DNA of 64,000 nucleotides from NCBI RefSeq assembly GCF_000764305.2, contig NW_025943947.1, forward strand, positions 124,001-188,000. The letters run 5' to 3'. Shown one piece after another: positions 36,307 to 49,600 of the stretch. A model generated the notes under the pieces. That model saw nothing but the letters and a program-made list of their open reading frames with translations. It was not told the origin of the DNA and did not search any database. Source of the DNA: Hyalella azteca. Its lineage: Eukaryota > Arthropoda > Malacostraca > Amphipoda > Hyalellidae. Position numbers and translations under genes: made by a program. The number at the start of each line of letters is the position of its first letter. Within the stretch, counting starts at the first letter, position 1.

Positions 36307-37696
36307 ATGAGTCTCGTCGAGCGAGACTTATGCCACTGCGCAAGAAAGTCCCACATTCGAACACTTCTCCAAACTCCTCATACAGACCAGGCACTGTGGA
36401 CTCCAGGTCACACATGGTCACCGTGCCAGCAGCTACACTGTGACTCGGAAGCATGTGCTTCCTGTAGAGCTTTGATGACCTGTCTCAGGGATCGCCGTCA
36501 AGAAAGCCTTCCAGAAAAAATTGAATTTGGTGGTATCGAAGGAACGGTGTGTGGTAGAGCATCGGACAAAGTGAACTTCAGCAACAGTTTCGAACACCTT
36601 GACAATTCGAACTTGGTTAGCCGTCACTGCAACTCCAGTGACCTTAACTTCGTTGACCACTTTCGGAACTCAGACGGTGATCGATTTGTTGTTGAAAGTC
36701 GTTGGTGTGACGCGAAGTCTCACGCCTTCTTTTTTGGAGGTATTTGGCAGAATACCAGCGAACGTCCAGCAAAAAGCAACAAAGCATACACAACAAAGTT
36801 TTGTGCTCAAACTTCAGAGTGTGAGGCGCATGACGAGCTTCCGGAGTCCAGAGAACACATTGAATATTCAAGGAATTTCATTGGGACATCTTTCAGGCGG
36901 AAGAATTGTAATGAATGTTATTATTGCTATGATCACTCAAATTTTTACCATTCTTCTGCAACATTACACACCAACGATTTCCTCACGACTAGGATGAAAG
37001 ATTGTGGGGTTAGAAGTAACTTGCAAAAGAGTCTGTGCAATCAGACCTCAGCAAATTATTATGTTGAGAAACACTCATTTCAACAACTCTCTGGTCGCGC
37101 CATTCTTCCTACGTCAAAGCTACTAGCTTCGGGATCACCAAATGTTCAACGAAGTATTACAAGGGTTACTAAGCGGGATGAACCTTACTGCATGGATCAC
37201 ATTAAACTGGCTCATAACTTCCTTTTCATAGCACAATTCATTCTGACGTTGCTAGTGAAAATTGAACAAAACTGCTTCAAATTTTGTGATAGAACACTGG
37301 ATGCAAGAAAATGCGTCCAAAGACACAATTTTCTGATGGCTGATAACACGAGACGACGTTGGTCGTATCCTCGTTCTTCTAAGGGCAGACCAAAGTTTCA
37401 TCCCTCATTGATGTTTTACCTGACGCTGATGTTTAGTATGAGCGTATGCATCGCGATTGATCTTCCAGACATAGCTGATCGAAGTGGAATTGGTGAAAGA
37501 AATCATTACGGCAGTTATGAACAGAAGGAAATTAACGTTGGTCTTATACTGCCTCACTCTGTCTTCAATTCAAGAATCTACCGCAAAAACATCAATTTAG
37601 CCATGAAAGACTTCAACCGTGATTTCTTCGGCGAGTATTCGTTTACGTATGAAAACGTCGAACAGCAGATGTTCCAGTTGACTCCTTCTCCTACTG
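36307..37696 (+). CDS. Nmdar2: Nmdar2 exon 1: long N-terminal extension, signal-like segment, start of amino-terminal domain
   Basis: Open from 36289 (in-frame TGA at 36286) to the donor after 37696 (g^gtcagt), phase 1. The first ATG (36307) has A at -3. Residues 1-343 match no family I recognise; they are rich in Ser, Asn, Cys and His and include a hydrophobic run at about 305-317. Other possible starts are Met296 (37192), just before that run, and Met344 (37336, weak context with C at -3), which gives a basic n-region (TRRRW..KGRPK) followed by a hydrophobic core at 369-384 ending CIAIDLPD, a plausible signal peptide. The receptor domain begins near residue 408 ([10 protein letters not shown]) and continues through QLTPSPT at the exon end. 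A stop-free run of about 470 codons in AT-rich DNA argues that much of it is translated. Whether the first 343 codons are protein or 5' UTR is unresolved. A tttgcag acceptor-like site lies at 36238-36244. Confidence 0.85.
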
Positions 37697-40600
37697 GTCA
37701 GTGTTCTATATAAGTTTATTACTCCCTCTTTTTAAAACATATTGTTGTGATTTCATTTTTTGCGTTATAAATTTGCTTCTAGATTAATTAGAGATTCTCT
37801 ACCAATCCAATATATAATCGGATGAAAATTTATTTCTAATGCCAGTGGTACCAGAATAAATTACAAACAATTGTTCACATTCCTTCCAATAATTATGAAT
37901 TCTAATGCAATTTTGAAATGTCTTATATTGATGAGGAATGTTGCCGATCTTACCTTTGATTGCCAACGACTATTTTAATTACACTAAATACTTTTGGCCA
38001 ATCAATATACCCATAATTTTTTCCTCTATTCGGACCAAATATGATGATAATCGTCACTTGAACGCAATATTTACGCAATTATGAGACTCGAGAAAAAAGC
38101 TGGGCTATTTAAAATTATCACACAGTTTGGATGTTGTGCAGAAGTATCCTGATATACAAAAATAAAATCATAAGAGTATCTGACATTGAAACGCATTGTG
38201 ATTTAATTATTCCACTTTGTGTTTACTGCCAATGCTCTGATACACAACTACATTGTTTTGAATACATTAAATTATTTTAATATACAACGTTAAAATTATA
38301 TTTATATAAGTTATATGTATAACACGTTAAAATATTTTATGTCGCACTGGCGAAAAAGTTTTTACTTTAGGATCTGTCTTTGAACGGTTTTGAAGCCAAC
38401 AACAAACAGGCTCATTTACGTGCTTAAAGTTCCACTCGAAGTTCGAGCCGCGATGAGAAATATCTCAGAAGATGTTGCTATGAAACTGAGTTCTTTGTTT
38501 ACAAAATACGAATGCTTTTATAAGAATGCTCTATGTTACATTGCTCAACATTAGCATTTTTAATATTTTGTGTAGAAGTATAACGAAATTTTGTTCAGTA
38601 TGAACAAAACTTACTTTATTCTTGACTAGAATTTTCTCTGTTATGAATATTGTTCATCTCTGCTTAATTTCGGGAATATTTCGAACGAACGGAGCTACTT
38701 TAACAAGTTACTTCATCATAAATTCTTACCGAGACAATTTTAAGTTTCTTCTATTTTTTAATGTCACAGCAATCCTGGATGTGTTATGCGACCGATTCTT
38801 GCCGAAGAAAATCTCCGCCATCCTGTACGTAACGAACGACGAGACGTACGGACGCAACACCGCATCGTCGCAGTACTTCCTCCAGCTCGCCGGCTACCTC
38901 GGTATTCCTGTCATCGCCTGGAACGCCGATAACTCTGGCCTCGAACAGGTCATTTCCGGCAGCTGATTTGCCCAGGAACTTGCATATAAACTTTCCGGGA
39001 TAAAGTACATAACAAATTATGTCCTTTATGGTTTGCTCATACACACCATTTTTTTTTTGGTTGAAATTGGAAAATTTTAGATTATTTCGGGGTCATATGT
39101 ACTTTCAAACTTGCTTCCAATCGACATCAAAGCTCCGATTATCTAACTAGCATTTGTCTAGGCTTCTTAACAACTAGTTGGTTGTGTATGTATTCCAATA
39201 ATTCTTGTAATAATAATCATCGTCGAATCGTTAAACTGAACAGGAATATGAAGGTTTTAAACTAATTTAACGCCGAGTACTTATTTAAAGAAAAAGTAGA
39301 AGGAGTTCTACATTAGTGTAGAACTGCTTTCCAGACTATTATGAGGGAAAAACGTTCAAATATTGATTCATGGACCGGAAAATTCATTGATAAAAAATGA
39401 ACGAAATCTCATGAATAAATTACCCTCCATCAGTGTCTTACTCAAATCCTGGGAGTAATACCTGCAGACTTAATTACCTATTTTCCCACGTATTCCACCG
39501 AAAAGACTAGATTAAAGGTTTATATAAATTTTATAAAATAATGCTAATATTTCTCTAATAATTAATCGGTAGCGAATTAAATTTCTAAATTTGGTAACGA
39601 TATGAAGTTGTAAACCGTCCTGTCATTTGATCACTCTTTCAAACATGTAATTAATTATTTTCTACATCTTAATCCGCCGTTGATATCCCTAATACATTAA
39701 CCATGCACGTCCGCATTTATATTAAATCCAAAATATTTTGTTTGCAATTACATTTAAATTGACAATACTCCTCTTAAGCTCTCTCAATCCTGATCAAACT
39801 TTAATCTCGAGTTTATGCAGCATTTCGAATTTGGATGGCATAAGCCATAATTACTAATCCAGGTAATCCAACGATTCTAATCAAGCTAATGAAAAAATAT
39901 TTCGTGCTGCATCGACAGGCCTCACACACCGGTCTGATCCTGCAGCTGGCTCCCTCAATCCATCATCAGGCTCATGCAATGCTGTCCATCCTCGTGCAAT
40001 ACCAGTGGCATGCCTTCACCATCATCACCAGCCAGATAGCAGGACACACAGACTTCGTTGAAACTATCCTCGAGAAAGTCAATCAGTTCTCCGACCCCAC
40101 TGACACGTCCACCGCTAATTTCAAGTGAGTAATAAAGCAATATGTCACCATGCAGAGTATGTTGCTCCTATTCGACTAAAATTCGACAGTCATTTTTTAC
40201 GTGTTGAAAATTCTCATTAACCAGCACTTGCTGGTGCAACACTTTAATTATTAACTATTCTGTATAATGAATTATTTGTGAAAAAAATATAATTATTTCA
40301 GTGGAAAAATTATAGTGGATAATTTTGGTTTTTATAAAGGCTTAAAAACTTAAATTATGTTCTCAATGCTCATAATGACATGTATTCGCCGTAATTGAAG
40401 TCATTAATATCATTATTTTAGTTATTTAAATATCACTGTTCCACTTTTATTTCCGCCTAATGGTGAATACATAACTACAGATGCAAATAAACTTTGACTC
40501 ATATTTTCTAGTCAATAATAAGGACTTGATTTTTTTCTGGTTGTAATGAGCGGATGGGAAAGCGCCCCTAACCAAATTTAAATAGTTCATGTTCCTATGA

Positions 40601-43600
40601 TCACCAGTGCTATAAAATTAACATTATACTTTAGATTTGTGGGTGGCTTTGGATCATTCAATTCGTTACAACCAATCAAAGAAATGCATTAACGTTCCAT
40701 GTGTTAAGGTCTCTGTTTATAATATTCCATTAGTTAAAGCTATACACAATGTCAAATTTCTTTTCGTACGATACATAAAATATCCTTAATCGTAACAAAA
40801 TTATATATTCAAGTTGGTTATAGGTTAATTAGTCTTAGAATTTTTTGTGCTTTATCAATTATCTATACATAAGATAATTTTACCTTACTTTGCCCAATGC
40901 ACGTATCGCAGATTATAGAACCATATCCTGTTAAGTTTGATCTCCCTTCTTTCCTTCTAACTAAATTTATTCTTTAAATGTCTTCTCGATTTCGTATACA
41001 GGATCCACTCTTTCATTCTGATTTTACTTTTTACCTGTGTTGCAGATTCAGATCAGAGACAGGAACATTACATCTCTTTTTGTTCTTTAATTGTACATAA
41101 TATCACAATCACCGACACGACTTCTCGATCTTATTTCCTCCTACACGTTTTTTGCAGATTTACAGTCTCAAATGCGATTCCTCGTTTATAATTTATATTC
41201 CATGATTATTCGCAGATTTACAATCACTGACACAACTCTTCGGTCTGATTTACTTTTGTAGCGAATTCATAATATTGACAAGATCCATTTATATATTTTA
41301 CTCGCCCGTGTGCGTGTCAGGTTAGCAATTATGGATATGATTCCTCGATCTGATATAATCCTTCACAGGTTCACAATCATCTGATTTATTCCTTCACTGG
41401 TGCCGCAGGCTAACAATCATCTAATTTATTCAATCACGTGTACCGCAGGTTCACAATCATCTGATTTATTCAATCACGTGTACCGCAGGTTCACAATCAT
41501 CTGATTTATTCCATCACGTGTACCGCAGGTTCACAATCATCTGATTTATTCCATCACGTGTACCGCAAACCGCAGGTTCACAAACATCTGATTTATTCCA
41601 TCACGTGTACCGCAGGTTCACAATCATCTGATTTATTCCATCACGTGTACCGCAGGTTCACAATCAGCTGATTTATTCCATCACGTGTACCGCAGGTTCG
41701 CAATCATCTTATTTACTCATGCACGTGTACCGCAGGTTCACAATCATCTTATTTACTCCATCACGCGTACCGCAGGTTCACAATCATCGACACCATCACG
41801 GTGGAGCGAGCGGAGGATGACCTGACGCGCGTCAAGAACAGCGAGGCGCGCATTCTGCTGCTGTACTCGACCAAGGCGGAGGGCGAGGAGATTATGCTTG
41901 CTGCTGAGAGCCTCGGACTGACGGGCAAGAACTACGTCTGGATTGTGACGCAGTCGATCATTGGTGAAAACTTGGAGGGCAAGAACGCGTTTCCTGTTGG
42001 CATGCTTGGTGAGTATTGGAAAAATAGATAAATGGTTTACATTAGGCTATACGTCAACAATTTATCACAGCATTACTTTCTTCATATTAATATAAAAATC
42101 ATATTATAACGACTGGATAATTTTACTCAATAGTTCTGCTTATAAATCTGGGCACCGCTCGTCTCTAAAAGTGAACAACTGGTACATTGACAATGCCCAT
42201 AGTTGGTTTGTTTACTGCCTGCTCTACTTGTACTGCCTCACCCAAAGGCAGGTCCTTGCAGCTGATGTCTTCAATCTTGTTACTTCTAAATTGAATTTGT
42301 AAACTGACAGTACGAGCGCTGCTGAAGGTATTACACCATGCACGCCGTACGGTTCATAGTAAGCTTCTAAGCTAAATTTTCGATTTTACGTGACAAAAGA
42401 CAAAATGACCGAGAAAAAAAATCCGGAAATTTATGCTCCGGATCATAAGTTGAATGCAAAATTTTACATGATTAAGAGGTTGCATTGATGTATCCAAATC
42501 TAGTATTTTCAGCTCAGAGGCATTTACACGTGATCCGTGTAAATGTAAAATCACGTGATCCTCAGAGGCACGTGATCCGTGATTTATGAGGAATGAACTC
42601 CGCGTATAGATTGGAACGGGATCCGTGTATTACCTGAAACACGATCCATGTGCTATCTGGAGTTTTATCTGTGTACATGGGAACTGGAACGACAAAACCA
42701 CCACCAAAGCAAAATGGACTGCTAGAGTTCGAGTTTTGGACGTTATATTTCCCGTAGATACGTAAGGATCTAATTGAAATGGGACGCGTGTTGGCAAAAC
42801 TAGTGTTAAAATTCAGTGCTTATAGCACTATTTGAACAACTAAAAATTCGCATAATGCCGAGCTTATTGCTTCATCAAGCATGGAAGCCTCGAATATGGT
42901 GTCGGATGAAACTTCTGTTCTGCAAATAAATGCCTCGTGAATTTTAATGCGGTATTAAAAGATCAATTGAAGATTGGATTTCTACGCGCTCGGCCTGCCG
43001 TATGGCTGCACGGGTATAGAATTAATGGCTCATATCATGATTTTTTTAAATCCGCGGAAAATAATTAGTTGCAATAAAGTTGCGTCATGAGACGAAAAGG
43101 AAGCTTTCGCTAGGACTTAAAATCCACAGAATCAACTCGGTGAATATTCAACTTACCTCAAAAATTGTGTTTTGTACCATTCCACGACAATACTCGCTAT
43201 TTATATTATTCTTTAGGGTACTCGAGGAGCTTCTTTTATAGGAGGATCATCACTCATTCTCATGAAGTCTTTTCCACGCCGATGAAAACTGATGATTATA
43301 ATACGTTAAAATATTTCCCTAAATTTTGTTAATGTTTCGAATGGAATTTCCATACCATCCATTTCAGTTCCCTTCTAAGTCAGCAAGACAACTTATTTAG
43401 TGTAAATTATTACTACTCTACCTTAATGAAACTGCTTATTCAAAATAGACACTTTTCGGTTAAATTCTTCCCGCGACAAGTTCAGCTGAATACGAGTTAG
43501 ATCTATGAGGAGTCGGAATAAAACTCTGCAAATGACGGGCTCAGCTGGTGGAAAATACTCAGGATGAAATGTTCTATCTGAAGTCTGCACTCGTTTTAAT

Positions 43601-46600
43601 CGTGAAAATATTAAATATTTTAATCGCGAATATAATCATGGTTAATGCTTGTCACTAGTTTCATTTCTTAATTGCCTCGAGAGGAGATGGCTTTTTTTTA
43701 TTTAAGCCCTGAAGTTGAGCCAAAGGAGGTGCAATTACTTTGTTTCTCTTTCCATTAATACGGAAAAAAATTCCGTTTTTAAATTACCAAAATTAAAAAC
43801 TAACATAGTTCGTTTAGTTCTTTTTCACACTTAGATTTTATAGGTCACCGGAATTTCTAGGTTTTTGTATATATGTCTAACAGATCTTTCTTGGTTTCTC
43901 CACACATGCAGAGGCACAGTTTGAAATGTTCCATCTGAATATTTCTTCGGTTTGAATCACCATTATGCAATGAACAAAATGATTTGTTGAAATACATAGA
44001 AACAAAGTAAGGTTTGATCAAGGCAAAAAGGCTATGAACATATTTGGTTCTAATATCCCTGTATAGGAATTTTTAGTATGAAATCTAGCATTTGAAGGCA
44101 TCTTTTATAGAAGAGTGGACTCAAGCCTCTCTCTGTAGGAAGCCTTGAAATGTTATCTCAATATCTCCATGACGTCTTATATTGGAGTTTAAGATGAGTA
44201 GAAGAGAAGGAAGAGCCACTAAAGAAACGAGGGAAATGATGAGAAAGATCTGCGCTAGTGAAAACAGACCAGCTATGAGGCCTTGCGATCTAACGGAATT
44301 GCCAGTCCGTAATTAAAGACGAATTAAATTGAGCTCGGGTCGACGTTTGGCCAATCCGGCCAGGGACCGCAGTCGGAACGATGGCAGGAGTGCTAGCTCT
44401 CAGCTCCATTGTCTCCATTGTCTGGGAGTTATTAAAATTATCAAATTTATTATGTTTACCATTCGCTAAAAACAAGCTAAATATCTCAGAGATGAATAGA
44501 TGAACTAATGTTGTGCAGAACCACTGTTTCTATTCACAATTTCTTCTGAAATTAATTACTGGTACCTGAACTGAAAATGAAGTTAACGGTAGCGTGAATG
44601 TTTAATGTTATGGAAGTGTAAGGGTTATAAATTTGGAAACCTCGTGTGTCAAAGCCGCGACTTTTATCAAATTTGTGGAAATATAAAGCACTGGCAAATA
44701 TTAAACAGCTCATATTCGGACTAGAACTCACACGGGGCGGTAGATTTACTTGCGGCATTAATGTTATGTTCTTTTGAGAACTCTGTGTGAGCATCTAGAT
44801 TTTAGTACTCGCGATTAGGATGAGGCATTAATCCGTAAAAGCCTTCTAAATTGCCTAAAAGTTAAGTTAGAATTTTTTAATAAATGCGCAGATGGATTAT
44901 ATTTAACATATATAGTTACGTAAGTGAGTCGCATTCCCCAATTGAGAGTCAGCCAAATTAATTAAATTAATCATAAAAATAATTCATGTAGATGCAAGTT
45001 GTAATTGGCCATGTCTTGACGATAGATATAGCGGTTCTTCATCATTAATTTCAGTTTTTGTTATTAGAATGGCGTTACCATTTGCTTATAATAAAGACCT
45101 AGATGCCTGGACAAAGCTTGGTTTGACTCCGTCAACCTTCATATTAAAAGCTGATATCGTTGTTGTAATAACCCAGCAAAATTTCATAGTCTTTCTGATA
45201 CGCTTTATCTTTCAAATTAACCATTCGGAACTCAAATTTTTTTCACAAAACCAAGCACAGTTTCAGAATATTGGCACCAGCATAAAATTATAGATGTCAT
45301 TGCAGTATTTGACATGCGCTCAATCAAGAAGACGTGATAGTTAATTCTAGAATGATAGAATTTTACGTTTACGTTCACGCAGTTTGCATCTGCATCGAAA
45401 CTCTTCGTGTCGGTATTTAGTTATTAGCTCAAAATTAAGGGATATCATCGTGATTTTGGTTGATCGAAATTTTAATCAACATAATAATTTTTATTGTCAA
45501 TTATGAAAAGCTTGGATGAAGCTATGCAGCAGCTGATGCGATGGGATTTAGAGGCTAATTAGCAATTTGTGCGAGAGCTTTCACGGGAAATTTCATTCGA
45601 GCCTTTTACTGTTCATAGCGATTATGTTAGCTTCATCATATGCTCGAGCAAGGTATGAATTCTGTAGCACAGTTCCATAGAGAAATCTACTGTGGGCGAA
45701 CCAACAAATGTTCATAAACGATTCCTTGAAATATCACTTGCACTTCTTTGTATTAAATTGATTCAAGTGAAGATAGCCTGCAGGTCAGGAGCATGTATAA
45801 TTATAAATTTATTTAATCATTCAAAATTTCTTTAAACTTGTTTCACTACAAGTTTTTTCGTCATCTTACATATCTAGAGAGATTGTCCCAATTGAAATTC
45901 TTAATCAGAAACATTATTATTATGATTATTAGCTTTCCATATATACATACGTGGTTACGTCGCAATTTTCAAACTAAGCTTCCCGTCGTCAAGTGCACAT
46001 ATTAACAAATTTTTGAAAAAGTTATTCGAATTGTGTAAAAATTGTACCAACTAATAATGTTGTAAAACTGTATTCAACATATTAGGGGATTAGTCGTACT
46101 TTCTTCTCAAACTTTCTTACGCTCTTGCACGTTGAAAAATATGAGTGATAATTGCGCTTAAATGTGTGCGCAACTTTGTTGCGGCTTTACTAATGTAATT
46201 CGTGGAGAAAATGCATTAAATTATGTTCATTAATGATCAGCAGTTACTTCTAAATAAACTGATACTTCCGCAGGAAGTTTGGCTCAATAGCACACGAGCG
46301 AAAAATTGAAGTTTGTAAAGATATAATCTCAAGAATTGAGTCCGCTACTTATTGCATATTAGTATAGTTAGGCAGAAGTTTTTCTTTTATGCAAGTTTTA
46401 TTGAAGACCGGAGCGTATTTCCTATTAATAATTTTCTTTAATTTTAATTAATGATTTGTTTTCGGAGTAATTTTAAGATTCAATTTTGTGTTTTATCCAT
46501 TATACCCTTCGTAAGTAATGTTGTCATTCCAAAATTTCAATTTCAAGCGTTGTAAAACACTTTATTTTCTTGATAATGAACATGGAATATTCGAAACGTC

Positions 46601-49600
46601 GTAAAGTCAAATAAAATTTCATTTAGAAACCTTAGGTATGTATAATCGAACTTTCAAATCCCTCAAAAAGCCTAGTTCGCAGCATCGAGAAAATTAATAA
46701 GAAAATCAATAATAAGAAAAACTCTCTGGTCTTCAATAAAATTATTGCATATTATATACCATTGTCTCGAAATCTAATTTTTAAAACGTTTTCAACATTT
46801 TTCAGTGTATTTCAGTATTATTACATGAAATGGTGAATATTATAGCAGGTACTAACTGCTAGCTATAATATTAAAAGTAAACATATTTTCATTCGAACCA
46901 TATTTTCGAAATCAGTCCAATCTATCCCCGACTATCCCAATTAGCGATAATTTATTTGAAGTGCCCCATGTAAATAACTTCCACGAATGATTATATTTGT
47001 ATCAGCTTTTTTTGCCGAAACATTGTTGTGATGTGTGTATTTTTTTGGTAATAGATTAATTGGGGAAAAAAAAGATGAATTTGTGCAAGGTTGGACTATA
47101 ACGTGAGCGGATGATTTTGGAATCACAGTCTTATCTATGAAAATCTGCTCGTAAATTTAAATTTCAAGAACTTTTAGCCGTAAAATAGTCAACCATGAAT
47201 TTTAAAATTGACGATAAATTTTAATTCTTCATGTCATGAGTTTAAATCTGACCTCGACGTCTGCCATCAGAACGGTCGGTGTTCAACCATTTTTTCATCC
47301 CATGTTAAGGGGTTTGTTTGCATCGAATTTTGGTCGGACGGTAGGCCTCATAAGAAAGCAAAACGAAAGAAAGATGACAATTAAATGGATATAACTTAAA
47401 TAGATGTGAGTTTCAGGAACACTTTAAATAAGACCTTGTAAAATCGGATCTCAAATATGGAAAATAAACATTGTTTGGTTCAGATGACAATTAATTTATA
47501 AAAGCTAGATTAACTCAATCGTTATGAGAGCCATATTAATGTGTCGATTGTTATGAGAGCCAAATTAATGAAAAAGTGATAAATCTCACGTCTAATAATT
47601 AAATTGCTACTAGCATTGTTAATTCATAAGTTGAAACAATGTAATGTGGATACGAAATATCTTGCGATCGACTTGCGGAAACGGAACGTTAAAAATAAGA
47701 TTATATACAGAAGATATTTTAGAGTCAACTGAATTTTTTTCTTCACATAGATATAAATAATAAATGAGTAATGGTTGATCATCATGGTTTATATTTTATG
47801 GTTTTTGGTTCTAATAAATGATTACCCACCATTTAATATCTTCTTCTGGAATATAGCTATACAACACGAATATTTACGTTCTCTTTATAACGGGACAAAT
47901 AAGCTACGTTCATAATTCTTCCGGGTTTCTGTCTACGAGGATGACCAACAATTTATGACAATAAAAAAGGTTGTGTGAGGCACAAAATATATTTCATTAT
48001 TCTATACATAAAAATGAACTAACGTGGAGTTCAGGACAAATTTGTTAAAATGAACTGTAACGATTACTGTCAAACAAAGATGATGTTTAAAACTCCTAGC
48101 AATGCGCCGATATCAATACATCTTAACAGAATTGAATACATTCACAGCAATGGCGAAATTTTTAAGCTATAAGAGCCAGCTAACGATGAAAGTTCAGATC
48201 GGATCCGGATACTGTTTAGTTATCGGGTACTTAAAAAGAAAGATGTATACACTTTTCATCTTCAAGTAATGCGTGAGAAATGCGGCGCAGTTCGTCATTG
48301 CGAGGAATTGCAGCAAATGAAGAAGCTCCACAATGCTAGAAAGTATAACATGCAACATAAGCCATAATCCTGCTCAAATATCGTTCTATTTTTCGGGATA
48401 AGTGAGGACGTGTATGGTTGCAGTGAATAATTAATGTAAGCTGAAGATGTGTTCATGCAAGTAGGAACTTCCGACGAAGAGAAATTAATGAGATGACAAA
48501 TTGTATTCCCCAACATAAATTCGTGATTAAGTTAAACTTCTAGGGTGCTCCATATCATAGCATAACATAGTTTATTAGCATAACAAACTTAAAGTGTGAA
48601 CTTCAAATAAATTTAACCCAGTTTGAAAAGAATTAATTTCGCTTCAAATTTTATTTTTAATTGAGCTTCTTCCTTTTACAGAGCAACATTGAATGAATTT
48701 GTTAGCTTCATTCAATTTAGTCCAGTTTCGTGTGATTCGAAAAACAATAATGGTTCTTATGTCATCCATTTGATTAAATCGAGGGCTCGAGGCAGATCGT
48801 CTAAAAACTTGTGCCAGTTCGGTCAGCTCTTAGCTTTATAAATAATAGGGGATGTTTTCTGTCTATAGCACTGCAATATGCTTCTCTTTGACCCCATATT
48901 GGAAGTTTGTTTGTCTCTGTCGATAACGTTTGATCGAATTTATGATAGGCTTGGATAACCGAGATTATCTCATCTAAGTGGCCTCATACGTTTAACATTT
49001 TTTCGAAAATTATGCACGAATTTAAAATGGAAATGAATTTTCGGATTTTTTTTTTATAATTTAATGATGTAAAACTGTTTTCATTATGAACAAATGACTT
49101 TAACTGCTACTAGCGAGTCAACAGTTGCGCGCTCATATTAAAAAATTCTTTGAACCGTACAAGCGGCAGTTTGATAAATTACATGAGGCTCTCAACATCG
49201 ATTAGAAGTGCTCATTAATCGACTTATATAAACGTACAATGTATAATTCATGCTCATTTCCACGCGCAATACAACAACAGACATGAATGTCACGCATGTG
49301 CATGGTAAGCACTTTTATTTCCGCTTAAATGACTTAAACGACGCTCCGGACTGCAACTCAGGAGATGCTCTTAGCATTTCGAGCCTAATAAGTAAGGCTT
49401 TCTTGACGTGAATTCCACGGAGAACCGTTAATGTTTCCTGTAGACGCTCCAGCGAAGGTTTATCTTGTAAGCAATAAATGCCTCGTAACAAGACCACGGG
49501 GAGCGTCTGAATAGTACGCCTGCAAGCAGGAGGCACTGCGAAGAGTAAAACACAATGGGCGCCAAGAACCAGCATAATTCTGGTCATTTAAACGTCCAAG

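Noticed and set aside
36599..36997. 132-codon frame overlapping exon 1 in another phase, and antisense frames at 36263-36871
   Set aside because: Overlap the longer frame that runs directly into the receptor domain; no family resemblance.
41369..41775. Regular 40-bp spaced repeats that could suggest a CRISPR array
   Set aside because: Units are head-to-tail identical with no unique spacers, in a eukaryotic intron; they are copies of a splice acceptor.
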